Of a DNA stretch of 64,000 nt, positions 56,938 to 64,000 are shown piece after piece (within the stretch, counting starts at the first letter, position 1; every line of letters starts with the position of its first letter). Under the pieces are notes generated by a model that saw only the letters and a program-made list of their open reading frames with translations, was not told where the DNA came from and ran no database searches. The DNA comes from Nocardiopsis sp. N85. GTDB lineage: Bacteria; Actinomycetota; Actinomycetes; Streptosporangiales; Streptosporangiaceae. The DNA is taken from the NCBI RefSeq assembly GCF_028882275.1, contig NZ_JARBUT010000003.1:300679-364678 (forward strand), given 5' to 3'. The position numbers and the translations under genes were made by a program.

Positions 56938-58389
56938 GTGTCCGCACAGACCTCCACGGTCGGGAAGCGGCGTTTCCCGCTTCCGTCATTCGGTGTCCAG
57001 GTCCTCCTGGGCCTCGTCCTCGGTCTCGTCCTGGGCTTCGTCGCCCTCCAGATCGGCCCCGTCGGGGAGGAGGGTGAGCCGAACTGGCTCGCCGTCACCC
57101 TCCAGACCATCGGCGGCACCTTCGTCTCACTGCTGCGGACCATCGTCCCGCCGCTGATCATCCTCGCCGTCATCTCCTCCATCGCCAACCTGCGCAACGT
57201 CACCAACGCCGCGCGGCTGGCCTGGAAGACCCTGCTGTGGTTCGCCGTCACCGCCCTGGTCTCGGTGGCCATCGCCATCGGCCTGGGCCTGCTCATCCGA
57301 CCGGGACTGAACAGCGCGGTCGACCCCGGTGCCGTCGCCGAGCCCTCCACCACGGGCTCGTGGCTGGCCTTCATCGAGAGCCTGGTCCCCGCGAACTTCC
57401 TGGGCCTGGCCGCGGACACGTCCGGTTCGGTCACCGTCGGCGACGACGGCTCCCTGAGCCTGGACGCGAGCACCTCGCTGGGCTTCAACGTCCTCCAGTT
57501 GATCGTCATCGCGATCGTCCTGGGCATCGCCGCGGTCAAGACCGGCAAGGCCGCCGAGCCGTTCATCTCGTTCACCGAGTCGGCGCTCCAGGTCGTGCTC
57601 AAGGCCCTGTGGTGGGTCATCCGCCTGGCCCCGATCGGCACCGTCGGCCTGCTCGGCAACGCCGTCTACAGCTACGGCTGGAACACCATCGGTGCCCTCG
57701 GCAAGTACACGCTGACCGTCTACATCGGCCTGGCCCTGGTGCTGTTCGTCGTCTACCCGGTGATCGCCCGCCTCAACGGCCTGTCCCCGATCAAGTACTT
57801 CACCGGCGCCTGGCCCGCGATCCAGCTCGCCTTCGTGTCGCGCTCGTCGATGGGCACCATGCCGGTCACCCAGCGGGTCACCGAGCAGAACCTGGGCGTG
57901 CCGCGCTACTACTCCGCGTTCGCGGTGCCCTTCGGCGCGACCACGAAGATGGACGGTTGCGCCGCGATCTACCCGGCGATCTCGGCGATCTTCATCGCCC
58001 AGTTCTTCCCGGGCATCAGCCTGGGCCTCACGGACTACCTGCTCATCGTGTTCGTGTCGGTGATCGGCTCGGCCGCCACCGCCGGGACCACCGGCGCCAC
58101 CGTCATGCTGACCCTGACCCTGTCCACCCTGGGGCTGCCCCTGGAGGGCGTGGGTCTGCTGCTGGCCGTCGACCCGATCCTGGACATGGGCCGCACCGCG
58201 GTGAACGTGGCCGGTCAGGCGCTGATCCCGGCGATCGTCGCCAAGCGCGAGGGCATCCTGGACCTGGCCCGCTACAACGCGCCGCGTGACGCCTCCGGTT
58301 TCGTCCCGCTGGACGAGGAGACCGACGAGGCCGACCGGAAGGACTCCGAGGAGACCGCGAAGGTGCCCGCGGGCACCGCGAGGGAATAG
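56938..58389 (+). CDS. Dicarboxylate/amino acid:cation symporter (DAACS), possibly cystine-type
   Basis: 483-residue membrane transporter of the SLC1-like DAACS family. About eight helices are visible with the HP1-like SRSSMGTMPVTQRV and the transport core VPFGATTKMDGCAAIYPAIS, IGSAATAGTTGATVMLTL, and VDPILDMGRTAVNVAGQAL. The GCAAIYPA segment recalls the cystine symporter TcyP rather than GltP/DctA (NLDG), but NxDG-like residues are also present, so the substrate is undecided. GTG 56938 with GGAG eight bases upstream. A Cys-rich leader peptide lies upstream; regulation by sulfur is inferred. Confidence 0.88.
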   Translation: MSAQTSTVGKRRFPLPSFGVQVLLGLVLGLVLGFVALQIGPVGEEGEPNWLAVTLQTIGGTFVSLLRTIVPPLIILAVISSIANLRNVTNAARLAWKTLLWFAVTALVSVAIAIGLGLLIRPGLNSAVDPGAVAEPSTTGSWLAFIESLVPANFLGLAADTSGSVTVGDDGSLSLDASTSLGFNVLQLIVIAIVLGIAAVKTGKAAEPFISFTESALQVVLKALWWVIRLAPIGTVGLLGNAVYSYGWNTIGALGKYTLTVYIGLALVLFVVYPVIARLNGLSPIKYFTGAWPAIQLAFVSRSSMGTMPVTQRVTEQNLGVPRYYSAFAVPFGATTKMDGCAAIYPAISAIFIAQFFPGISLGLTDYLLIVFVSVIGSAATAGTTGATVMLTLTLSTLGLPLEGVGLLLAVDPILDMGRTAVNVAGQALIPAIVAKREGILDLARYNAPRDASGFVPLDEETDEADRKDSEETAKVPAGTARE

Positions 58390-58410
58390 CCCCTTCCTCA
58401 TCCCCGCCGC

Positions 58411-58440
58411 AACGGCCCGCCGGAAGTCCGGCGGGCCGTT
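58411..58440 (+). terminator. Terminator hairpin of the symporter
   Basis: Perfect 14-bp stem (58411-58424 with 58427-58440), 21 bases past the stop. Confidence 0.75.
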
Positions 58441-58535
58441 GCGCGTGCGCGGAGGGAGCGGAGAGACCCGTCACCATGGGAACCTGAAGGACCCTCCATT
58501 CGTCCCAGAGGTGTGAGGGAAGCGAGAGGAACGAC

Positions 58536-59819
58536 ATGTTGCGCCGCCTGGTAACGCCCACCGTGCTGACCGCCGGTATCGCGGCCGCGGTGGTGAGCTC
58601 CGCGGTGACACCCGCGGTCGCCGACACCGTGGAAGCCCCCGACAGCAACGCCATCGCCCAGGAGTTGGAGAGCGACGGCGTCTTCATCGATCCGAGCATC
58701 GACGCGATCCCGGCCGCCGAGGAGGGAGCCCTGGAGGCCGCCGCGGCCGGTGCGGACGTCCCCGTCTACTACGTGATCCTGCCGACCGACGCGATCAACT
58801 CCGACTCGGCGCTCAACGCGCTGATGGAGCCGGTCATGTCCGACGTCGGCGACGGCCTGTACGGCGTGCTGGCCGGCTCGGAGGAGTTCCGGGTCCTGTC
58901 ACCGGACGTCGAGGACACCGAGGCCATCCGCGAGATCGCGCTGCGCGAGGGCGGCGGCAACCAGATCGACACCCTGGTCGCCGTCCCCGACGCCGCACAG
59001 CAGGTGGAGGACTCCGCCGCCGCCGGGGCCACCGCGCTGTGGGGCCTGCTCCTCATCGTGGTGCTGATCGGCGCGGGCATCTTCCTGTACGTCCGCAACA
59101 ACCGCCGCAAGGAAGCCGAGCGCAAGGCCAAGGAACTGGCCGAGATCAAGCAGATGGCCACCGAGGACGTCGTGCGCCTGGGCGAGGACGTCGCCCGGCT
59201 GGAGATCGACATCTCCGCCGTGGACGACGACACCCGCACCGACTACTCGCGTGCGATGGACGCCTACGACCAGGCCAAGTCCCGGCTGGACACCATCCGC
59301 GAGCCCGAGGAGATCCGCCAGGTCACCAACTCCCTGGAGGACGGCCGCTACTACATGACGGCGACCCGGGCCCGGCTCAACGGGGACCCGGTGCCGGAGC
59401 GGCGCGGCCCCTGCTTCTTCAACCCCCAGCACGGTCCGTCCGTGGAGGACGTCACCTGGGCCCCGCCCGGCGGCTCGCCCCGCGCGGTCCCGGCCTGCGC
59501 GGTCTGCGCCCAGGCGGTCAACAGCGGCATGCACCCCGACGACGTGCGCCTGGTCGAGGTGGACGGCCGCCGTGTGCCGTACTACGACGCGGGCCCGGCC
59601 TACTCGCCCTACGCCGGCGGCTACTTCGGCATGGACATGATGATGGGCATGTTCGCCGGCATGATGATGGGATCCATGATGGGGTCCATGATGGGCATGG
59701 GTATGGGGATGGGCGATCCCACCGGTGACGTCGGTGCCGAGGGCGACTTCGGCGGCGGGGACTTCGGCGGAGGCGACTTCGGCGACGGCGGCGGGGACTT
59801 CGGCGGCTTCGACTTCTGA
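58536..59819 (+). CDS. Exported membrane protein with Met/Gly-rich tail
   Basis: 427 residues, unknown function. A signal peptide (VLTAGIAAAVVSSAVTPAVA) is followed by an outside domain of ~140 residues (VPVYYVILPTDA, a TPM-like pattern), one transmembrane helix (LWGLLLIVVLIGAGIFLYV), a coiled coil (RRKEAERKAKELAEIKQMA) and a zinc-ribbon-like CFFNPQHGP ... CAVCAQ segment. The tail is extreme: repeated MMGSMMGSMMGMGMGMG and then GGGDFGGGDFG with acidic residues. Met runs could bind metal or promote assembly. GAGAGGA before ATG. Confidence 0.78.
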   Translation: MLRRLVTPTVLTAGIAAAVVSSAVTPAVADTVEAPDSNAIAQELESDGVFIDPSIDAIPAAEEGALEAAAAGADVPVYYVILPTDAINSDSALNALMEPVMSDVGDGLYGVLAGSEEFRVLSPDVEDTEAIREIALREGGGNQIDTLVAVPDAAQQVEDSAAAGATALWGLLLIVVLIGAGIFLYVRNNRRKEAERKAKELAEIKQMATEDVVRLGEDVARLEIDISAVDDDTRTDYSRAMDAYDQAKSRLDTIREPEEIRQVTNSLEDGRYYMTATRARLNGDPVPERRGPCFFNPQHGPSVEDVTWAPPGGSPRAVPACAVCAQAVNSGMHPDDVRLVEVDGRRVPYYDAGPAYSPYAGGYFGMDMMMGMFAGMMMGSMMGSMMGMGMGMGDPTGDVGAEGDFGGGDFGGGDFGDGGGDFGGFDF

Positions 59820-59846
59820 CCACCGTCCCACCCGAACGACGAACGG

Positions 59847-59867
59847 CCCCGGGCCCACCGCCCGGGG
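59847..59867. terminator. Terminator hairpin between convergent genes
   Basis: 8-bp CCCCGGGC/GCCCGGGG stem with five-base loop. Confidence 0.6.
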
Positions 59868-59880
59868 TCTTCGTGTTCGT

Positions 59881-60516
59881 TCAGGTCGCGGCCGTGTGGA
59901 GTGCCTCGATCCAGGAGACGACGCGGTCGGCGGTGCGCACGGGATCGGTGTCGGTGGTGTCCACCAGGGTGAGCGGCGGGGTGAGCCGGTCGGCCTCGCC
60001 CGCCACCCACGCGGCGAACTCCAGGGTCTCGGCGACGCGCTCCTCGTCCCACTCCCGCCAGGCCGGCCGGGCCCGGAGACGTTCCGCCAGGACCTCCGGC
60101 GCACAGGTGAGCGCCAGGTAGTGGACGTCGGTGAACAGGGCGCGCTCGGGCAGCGGCTCGAACTCCGGCGGGACCACCGTGCCGCACAGGACGACGGGTC
60201 GCCCGCTCTGCTGCACCATGGCGGCGGTGCGCAGCCAGGTGGAGCGGAACAGTCGGTGGTGGTCGGCGGGGTCGCGCAACCCGCCCACCCACAAAAGGTC
60301 CTGTTCGAGCACGACGAACCGGTCCCGCAGGCGCTCCAGCAGCAGGCCGGCGATCGTCGACTTGCCGGTACCGCTGGGCCCGGAGACGCAGTACAGGGGC
60401 AGCCGCAGGAACGGGCGGGTGCGCGCGCAGGAGGAGCAGCGCAGCACGGAGACCCCCGACGAGGTGTCGGGGGCCGGGTCCCACTCCCCGCAGTGCGTAC
60501 AGATCAGCGGGTGCAC
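59881..60516 (-). CDS. P-loop nucleoside kinase-like NTPase with N-terminal zinc ribbon
   Basis: 211 residues. An N-terminal zinc-ribbon-like CTHCGEW ... LRCSSCARTRP precedes a kinase-like P-loop domain: Walker A SGPSGTGKSTIAG, VLEQDLLW, RPVVLCGTVVP, and a TLVDTTDTDP strand. The shape resembles AAA or gluconate/shikimate-kinase-like P-loop proteins; the substrate is unknown. It lies 15 bases downstream of the zf-TFIIB gene on the same strand. Confidence 0.75.
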   Translation of the reverse strand: MHPLICTHCGEWDPAPDTSSGVSVLRCSSCARTRPFLRLPLYCVSGPSGTGKSTIAGLLLERLRDRFVVLEQDLLWVGGLRDPADHHRLFRSTWLRTAAMVQQSGRPVVLCGTVVPPEFEPLPERALFTDVHYLALTCAPEVLAERLRARPAWREWDEERVAETLEFAAWVAGEADRLTPPLTLVDTTDTDPVRTADRVVSWIEALHTAAT

Positions 60517-60531
60517 GTGGCGGAGGCGCTC

Positions 60532-60882
60532 CTAGTCGAAGAGCTGTTCGAGGAAGCCCTTGCGGCGCCGATAGGGGCGCGGCGAGTCGCTGTAGCCGCG
60601 GGGGGAGTCCGGATAGCCGCCGCGGTAGCCGTGGGGCGAGTCGGGGTATCCGCGGGCCGGGTAGCCCTGTCGGGGGTACCCCGGCTGCGCGGGACCGCGC
60701 GTGAGCGGAGGGGCCTGCGGGTCCGGCGGCGGCGCGACACCGTAGTGGCGCTGCTCGGCGTCGACGATGCGCTCCAGCTCGCCGCGGTCCAGGAAGATGC
60801 CCTGGCACCCGTCACATCGTTCGATGTGGACGCCCTGACGGTCGAACGTGCGCATGTGGCTTTGGCACTTGGGACAGATCAC
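60532..60882 (-). CDS. zf-TFIIB domain protein with Gly-Tyr-Pro repeats
   Basis: 116 residues. N-terminal zinc ribbon CPKCQSHM ... VHIERCDGCQGIFLDRGELERI matches the zf-TFIIB family; the second half is disordered with GYPDSPHGYRGGYPDSPRGY repeats and a basic end (RRRKGFLEQLFD). Function unknown. First gene of a short two-gene unit with the NTPase. Confidence 0.85.
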   Translation of the reverse strand: MICPKCQSHMRTFDRQGVHIERCDGCQGIFLDRGELERIVDAEQRHYGVAPPPDPQAPPLTRGPAQPGYPRQGYPARGYPDSPHGYRGGYPDSPRGYSDSPRPYRRRKGFLEQLFD

Positions 60883-60921
60883 ACCGGGACGTTACGCCCT
60901 CGAAGGTGAAGGAGGCATAAG

Positions 60922-60955
60922 ACCGGCCCGTCCGCGGCACCGGGGACGGACCGGT
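60922..60955 (-). terminator. Probable terminator hairpin of lpdA
   Basis: 12-bp stem with one mismatch (60922-60933 with 60944-60955), 9 bases past the lpdA stop. Confidence 0.6.
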
Positions 60956-60963
60956 CCGGCGGG

Positions 60964-62346
60964 CTACTCCGGGGAGGCCAGCATCAGGGAACGGGCGGCC
61001 TCGGTGACACTGCCCGACAGGGAGGGGTACACCGCGAAGGTGTGGGCGAGGTCGTCCACGGTCAGGCGCTGTTGTACCGCCACCGACACCGCCAGGATCA
61101 GTTCGCTGGCGCGCGGGCCCACGATGACCCCGCCCAGCACGATGCCGGTGTGCTGGCGGCAGATGAGCTTGACGAAGCCGTCCTTGACCTCGTTCATCTT
61201 GGCGCGCGGGTTGGTGTTGAGCGGCAGGGTGACGGATCGGCCGTCGATGCGGCCGCTGCGCACGTCGTCCTCGCTGGCGCCGACGGCGGCCAGTTCCGGG
61301 TGGGTGAACACGGTGGAGGCGACCGTGGACAGCTTCAGGGGCGAGACGGCCTCGCCGAGGGCGTGCCACATGGCGATGCGACCCTGCATGGCGGCCACGG
61401 AGGCGAGCATGTTGACGCCGGTGCAGTCGCCGGCGGCGTACACGCCGGGGACGGTGGTGCGCGAGACGCGGTCGACCTCGACGAACCCGCCCTGCCCCAG
61501 GCGCACGCCGGCCTCCTCCAGGCCCAGGCCGTCGGTGTTGGGGATCATGCCGACGGTCATCAGACAGTGGGAGCCCTCGACGGTGCGCCCGTCGGAGAGG
61601 GTGACCAGCACCCCGTCGTCGGTGCGCACGACCGACTCGGCGCGGGTCAGGTTGAGCACGGTCATGCCCCGGCGCAGGAAGACCTCCTGGAGCACCCGGG
61701 CGGCGTCGACGTCCTGGGTGGGCATGACGTGCTCGCGGGAGGAGACCAGTGTCACGTTCGAGCCGAGGGACTGGTAGGCGCTGGCGAACTCGGCGCCGGT
61801 GACGCCGGAACCGACGACGATGAGCTTCTCGGGGAGCTCGTCGAGGTCGTAGAGCTGACGCCAGGTGAGGATGCGCTCGCCGTCGGGGCGGGCGGAGGGA
61901 AGCTCACGGGGGTGGGCGCCGGTGGCGATGAGAATGACGTCGGCGTGGATGCGGGTGTCGCCGACGGCGACGATGTGCGGGTCGACCAGGCGGGCCTCGC
62001 CGTTGACGACCTCGATGCCCTCCTTGATCAGGCGGGCGCGGGTGTCGTCGGACTGGGCCTGGGCCAGGAGTTTGATCCGGGTGTTGACCGCGGTCAGGTC
62101 CACGTGCACGGAGGACTTGCCGTCGATCTGGTCGTCCACCTGGATGCCGAGGGTCTCGGACTCCCGCACGTAGGTGGTGCGGGTGGAGGTGGCGATCAGG
62201 CTCTTGGAGGGAACACAGTCGGTGAGGACGCAGGCTCCGCCGATGCCGTCCCGGTCCACCACCGTCACGTTCGCGCCGAGCTGCGCGGCGACCAGTGCCG
62301 CCTCGTAGCCCCCGGGACCGCCCCCGATGATCACGACCTTCGTCAC
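60964..62346 (-). CDS. lpdA: NAD(P)H-quinone dehydrogenase, flavoprotein disulfide reductase family (LpdA)
   Basis: 460-residue flavoprotein similar to M. tuberculosis LpdA (Rv3303c), a quinone reductase that belongs to the disulfide reductase family. FAD motif KVVIIGGGPGGYEAALVAA; the redox Cys pair is CVLTDC (Cx4C) within GGACVLTDCVPSKSLIA; NAD motif VVGSGVTGAEFASAYQSLG; second FAD motif YAAGDCTGVNMLASVA. The C-terminal His of true disulfide reductases is not seen at the end (SGSVTEAARSLM), in line with a quinone role. Diverges from PNP. Confidence 0.9.
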   Translation of the reverse strand: MTKVVIIGGGPGGYEAALVAAQLGANVTVVDRDGIGGACVLTDCVPSKSLIATSTRTTYVRESETLGIQVDDQIDGKSSVHVDLTAVNTRIKLLAQAQSDDTRARLIKEGIEVVNGEARLVDPHIVAVGDTRIHADVILIATGAHPRELPSARPDGERILTWRQLYDLDELPEKLIVVGSGVTGAEFASAYQSLGSNVTLVSSREHVMPTQDVDAARVLQEVFLRRGMTVLNLTRAESVVRTDDGVLVTLSDGRTVEGSHCLMTVGMIPNTDGLGLEEAGVRLGQGGFVEVDRVSRTTVPGVYAAGDCTGVNMLASVAAMQGRIAMWHALGEAVSPLKLSTVASTVFTHPELAAVGASEDDVRSGRIDGRSVTLPLNTNPRAKMNEVKDGFVKLICRQHTGIVLGGVIVGPRASELILAVSVAVQQRLTVDDLAHTFAVYPSLSGSVTEAARSLMLASPE

Positions 62347-62584
62347 TCTGCTTCACTCCCTCTTCGGCCGGACCGCCGACCCCCGGGTCCCGATCGGGGA
62401 CGTGATGAGGGCATGACGGGGCAGCACCTGGTTCTCTCGCTTACACCCATTGTCGGTCATACGGACCGGCGGATTCCGCACCCACCCCGATGCGGGGCCG
62501 CGATGTTCGGCCGGCATTCCCAGAACCGCCCCCTCTGCGTTGCGTTCCGGAATCATCCGCCTACACGGCGGTAGCATCCGCTGT

Positions 62585-63409
62585 GTGAGCGAAACAGAGC
62601 AGCCACCGAGGACGACCCAAGAGGCCAGAGCACTGGCGGCCACGGCGGCGGACGCACTCCTGACGCGCGCCGGGGCCGACGGTTTCGACGCCCTGGTGGT
62701 GCTCGGTTCCGGGTGGACGGACGCCGTGGACACGCTCGGTTCCCCGGACATCGAGTTCGACTCGTCCGAGCTGCCCGGTTTCCACGCGCCGACCGCCGAG
62801 GGCCACAGTTCCAAGGTCCGCAGCATGTGGGTGGGCGACAAACGGGTGGTCGTGTTCATGGGACGGCTGCACCTGTACGAGGGGTACACCCCCATGCAGA
62901 TCGTGCACCCGGTGCGCACCGGGGTGGCCGCGGGGGCGAAACTGGTCGTCCTGACGGGGTCGGCCGGCTCCCTGCGCGTGGACATCGCCCCGGGGCAGCC
63001 GGTGGTCCTGAGCGACCACATCAACCTGACCGCGCGGTCACCGCTGACCGGGCCGTCGTTCGTCGACCTGTCCTCGGCCTACAGCCCCCGACTGCGCCGG
63101 CTCATCCACGAGGTGGACGCCTCCCTGGCCGAGGGCGTGTACGCGGCCACGCTGGGGCCCCAGTTGCAGACCCCGACCGAGTCGAAGGTGCTGCGCCAGG
63201 CCGGCGCCGACGTCGCGGGCCGGTCGATCCCCCTGGAGACCATCGCGGCCGTGGAGATGGGCGCCGAGGTCCTGGGGTTGTCGATCATCAGCAACGACGC
63301 CATGGGCGCGATCCTGGATCCGTTCCAGGAGGACCGGGCCATGGAGATCGTCCGGCGGCGGGCCCACCGACTGGGCGAGCTCCTCAAGAGGCTGCTGATC
63401 CGGGCCTGA
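62585..63409 (+). CDS. Purine-nucleoside phosphorylase
   Basis: 274-residue trimeric-type PNP, cleaving inosine and guanosine with phosphate in purine salvage. Motifs: VVLGSGWTDAVD, GRLHLYEGYTPMQIVHPVR, VLTGSAGSLRVDIAPGQPV and the base site AVEMGAEVLGLSIISNDAMG. GTG 62585 is preceded by TAGCAT seven bases upstream and no ribosome site, suggesting a leaderless mRNA. The longer frame to 62450 lacks homology. Confidence 0.93.
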   Translation: MSETEQPPRTTQEARALAATAADALLTRAGADGFDALVVLGSGWTDAVDTLGSPDIEFDSSELPGFHAPTAEGHSSKVRSMWVGDKRVVVFMGRLHLYEGYTPMQIVHPVRTGVAAGAKLVVLTGSAGSLRVDIAPGQPVVLSDHINLTARSPLTGPSFVDLSSAYSPRLRRLIHEVDASLAEGVYAATLGPQLQTPTESKVLRQAGADVAGRSIPLETIAAVEMGAEVLGLSIISNDAMGAILDPFQEDRAMEIVRRRAHRLGELLKRLLIRA

Positions 63410-63429
63410 CCCGCTTCGGACACGAGCGA

Positions 63430-63453
63430 GGGCCCGGCGCGTGCGCCGGACCC
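63430..63453 (+). terminator. Terminator hairpin of the PNP gene
   Basis: 11-bp stem with one mismatch (63430-63440 with 63443-63453), 20 bases past the stop. Confidence 0.7.
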
Positions 63454-63508
63454 TGATACGCGTTCCCCGAGGCCGGGAGGGGGAGGAGCGCCTTCCGGGG
63501 CGCGTCGC

Positions 63509-63709
63509 GCGAGACCCCCGCAGGTCCCTTCGTGCGCGACGCGACCCCCGGACGCGTCGTTCCGAGGCCGCCTCCGTACGGATCCGTCCGGTACCGGCGT
63601 GGCGAGCGTACACCCCGAGGCCTTGGGGTGGACGGTACCGGCCTGCTCCGTCCGGAGGCGTGTGCGCCCCGTCCCGGTGTCCCCTCCGTGCGAGATCCCC
63701 GCAGATCCC
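63509..63709. repeat. Direct repeats flanking a long imperfect palindrome
   Basis: 20-base direct repeats GCGAGACCCCCGCAGGTCCC (63509-63528) and 63690-63709 (18 of 20 identical) bracket a cruciform: outer 25-base arms 63571-63595 and 63634-63658 pair at 21 positions; inside lies the near-perfect palindrome CACCCCGAGGCCTTGGGGTG (63611-63630). No credible ORF. Confidence 0.75.
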
Positions 63710-63834
63710 GTTGGACTCACGGAGGCGTGGACACCGGTTCTTCCCGTTGTTCGTGAGAACAGCGCGATGCCTTGGGGAGAAGGTCCGGGCGGATGGCCAT
63801 CCGCGCGAAGCCCGTCCGCCCGGAACACTCTCCA

Positions 63835-63853
63835 TTAGGCATGCCTTACCTAA
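63835..63853. promoter_or_regulatory. Iron box (IdeR/DmdR-type operator)
   Basis: TTAGGCATGCCTTACCTAA; its reverse complement matches the IdeR consensus TTAGGTTAGGCTAACCTAA at 15 of 19 positions with both five-base ends intact. No gene start lies next to it on either strand within the window. Confidence 0.7.
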
Positions 63854-63896
63854 CCAGAGCGGAGGGGGTCTCGTCAACCCCGTGACCCGACGAAGA

Positions 63897-63934
63897 CGGA
63901 CCCGGCCGCCCGCGCGTGCGGGCGGCCGGGTCCG
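63897..63934. terminator. Strong terminator hairpin of the right-edge gene
   Basis: Perfect 17-bp stem (63897-63913 with 63918-63934), GCGT loop, just beyond the stop of the leftward gene at 63952. Confidence 0.85.
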
Positions 63935-63951
63935 GATCCGGGGAGAACGGT

Positions 63952-64000
63952 TCAGAGCAGCAGGAACGCCGCCACGATCAGGGTCACGGTGAGGCCCAGG
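63952..64000 (-). CDS. C-terminal end of an unidentified protein (partial)
   Basis: On the minus strand the frame entering from the right edge ends LGLTVTLIVAAFLLL and a TGA at 63954-63952. It is a hydrophobic C-terminus, so probably a membrane protein. A strong terminator follows. Too little is present to name it. Confidence 0.5.
   Translation of the reverse strand, partial: LGLTVTLIVAAFLLL

Larger units (their letters stand above)
63410..63951. other. Non-coding region after the PNP gene
   Basis: About 540 bases with no supported protein gene; holds the PNP terminator, the repeat/cruciform segment, a hairpin at 63788-63821, the iron box and a strong terminator. Short ORFs crossing it on the minus strand run antisense into the PNP gene. 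Confidence 0.6.

Noticed and set aside
63079..63828. Leftward ORF beginning just after the iron box
   Set aside because: It runs antisense through the PNP gene and is Arg/Gly-rich without domain similarity, so the iron box was left without a coding target.
63881..63992. Plus-strand ORF from GTG 63881 downstream of the iron box
   Set aside because: Very short, Arg-rich, runs through the terminator stem and antisense to the right-edge gene.

Overview
High-GC actinomycete chromosome, most like Nocardiopsis or a close relative. This rests on the gene families, not on a database search: mycothiol deacetylase MshB, a SigE/anti-sigma/RseB-like/HtrA envelope-stress cluster, LpdA-type quinone dehydrogenase, actinobacterial acyl-CoA carboxylase with an epsilon subunit, eukaryote-like Ser/Thr kinases, and many GTG/TTG starts with GTGA stop-start overlaps. 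No tRNA, rRNA or CRISPR array was seen. The window is mostly housekeeping DNA with a few accessory insertions.

Layout. 1-5.2 kb: the end of a UDP-glucose dehydrogenase, a secreted TNT-domain (NAD glycohydrolase-like) protein, purE/purK, a GtrA membrane protein and a CPBP protease. 5.4-11.6 kb: mrp, then the coupled sigE-rseA-rseB-like-htrA cluster with a candidate ECF autoregulatory promoter, and a divergent O-methyltransferase, an order that recalls the mycobacterial sigE locus. 11.8-21 kb: pepA, a DUF3117 protein, a membrane protein, a DivIVA-like protein, a LOG-family enzyme and the lysine/diaminopimelate genes dapE, dapD, dapC with ferredoxin fdxA. 21-28 kb: a small barrel-like protein, an unknown 451-residue protein, a site-2 protease homologue, mshB with a membrane protein, and an S9 peptidase.

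28-35 kb is the most accessory-looking part: two tandem Ser/Thr kinases (one with a frameshifted ectodomain), a DUF3054 protein, a small protein that looks like a Bell-type domain plus a C-terminal amyloid signalling (BASS/RHIM-like) motif, a tRNA/rRNA methyltransferase and two paralogous GNAT proteins. A short palindromic repeat occurs three times in the window (17.4, 28.1 and 32.7 kb), each copy at or near a gene 3' end.

35-43.4 kb carries two complete but different succinate dehydrogenase operons with a LysR regulator between them. The second has an exact CRP consensus site upstream, and a class III adenylyl cyclase is encoded at 46-47 kb. 43.7-55.4 kb: AlkC-type DNA glycosylase, metallo-hydrolase, cyclase, PH-domain membrane protein, biotin ligase birA, PEP carboxylase ppc, then acyl-CoA carboxylase beta, epsilon and biotinylated alpha subunits. 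BirA probably biotinylates the alpha subunit. Ppc and the carboxylase both make C4 or carboxylated CoA metabolites.

55.4-58.4 kb: a decayed Uma2 gene joined in frame to a frameshifted TnpB 3' fragment, then a short Cys-rich leader peptide upstream of a DAACS-family symporter. 58.5-63.4 kb: a Met/Gly-rich membrane protein, a P-loop kinase-like protein, a zinc-ribbon protein, lpdA and a divergent purine nucleoside phosphorylase. The last 540 bases hold a structured non-coding region, an orphan iron box (IdeR/DmdR-like), a strong terminator and the tail of one more gene.
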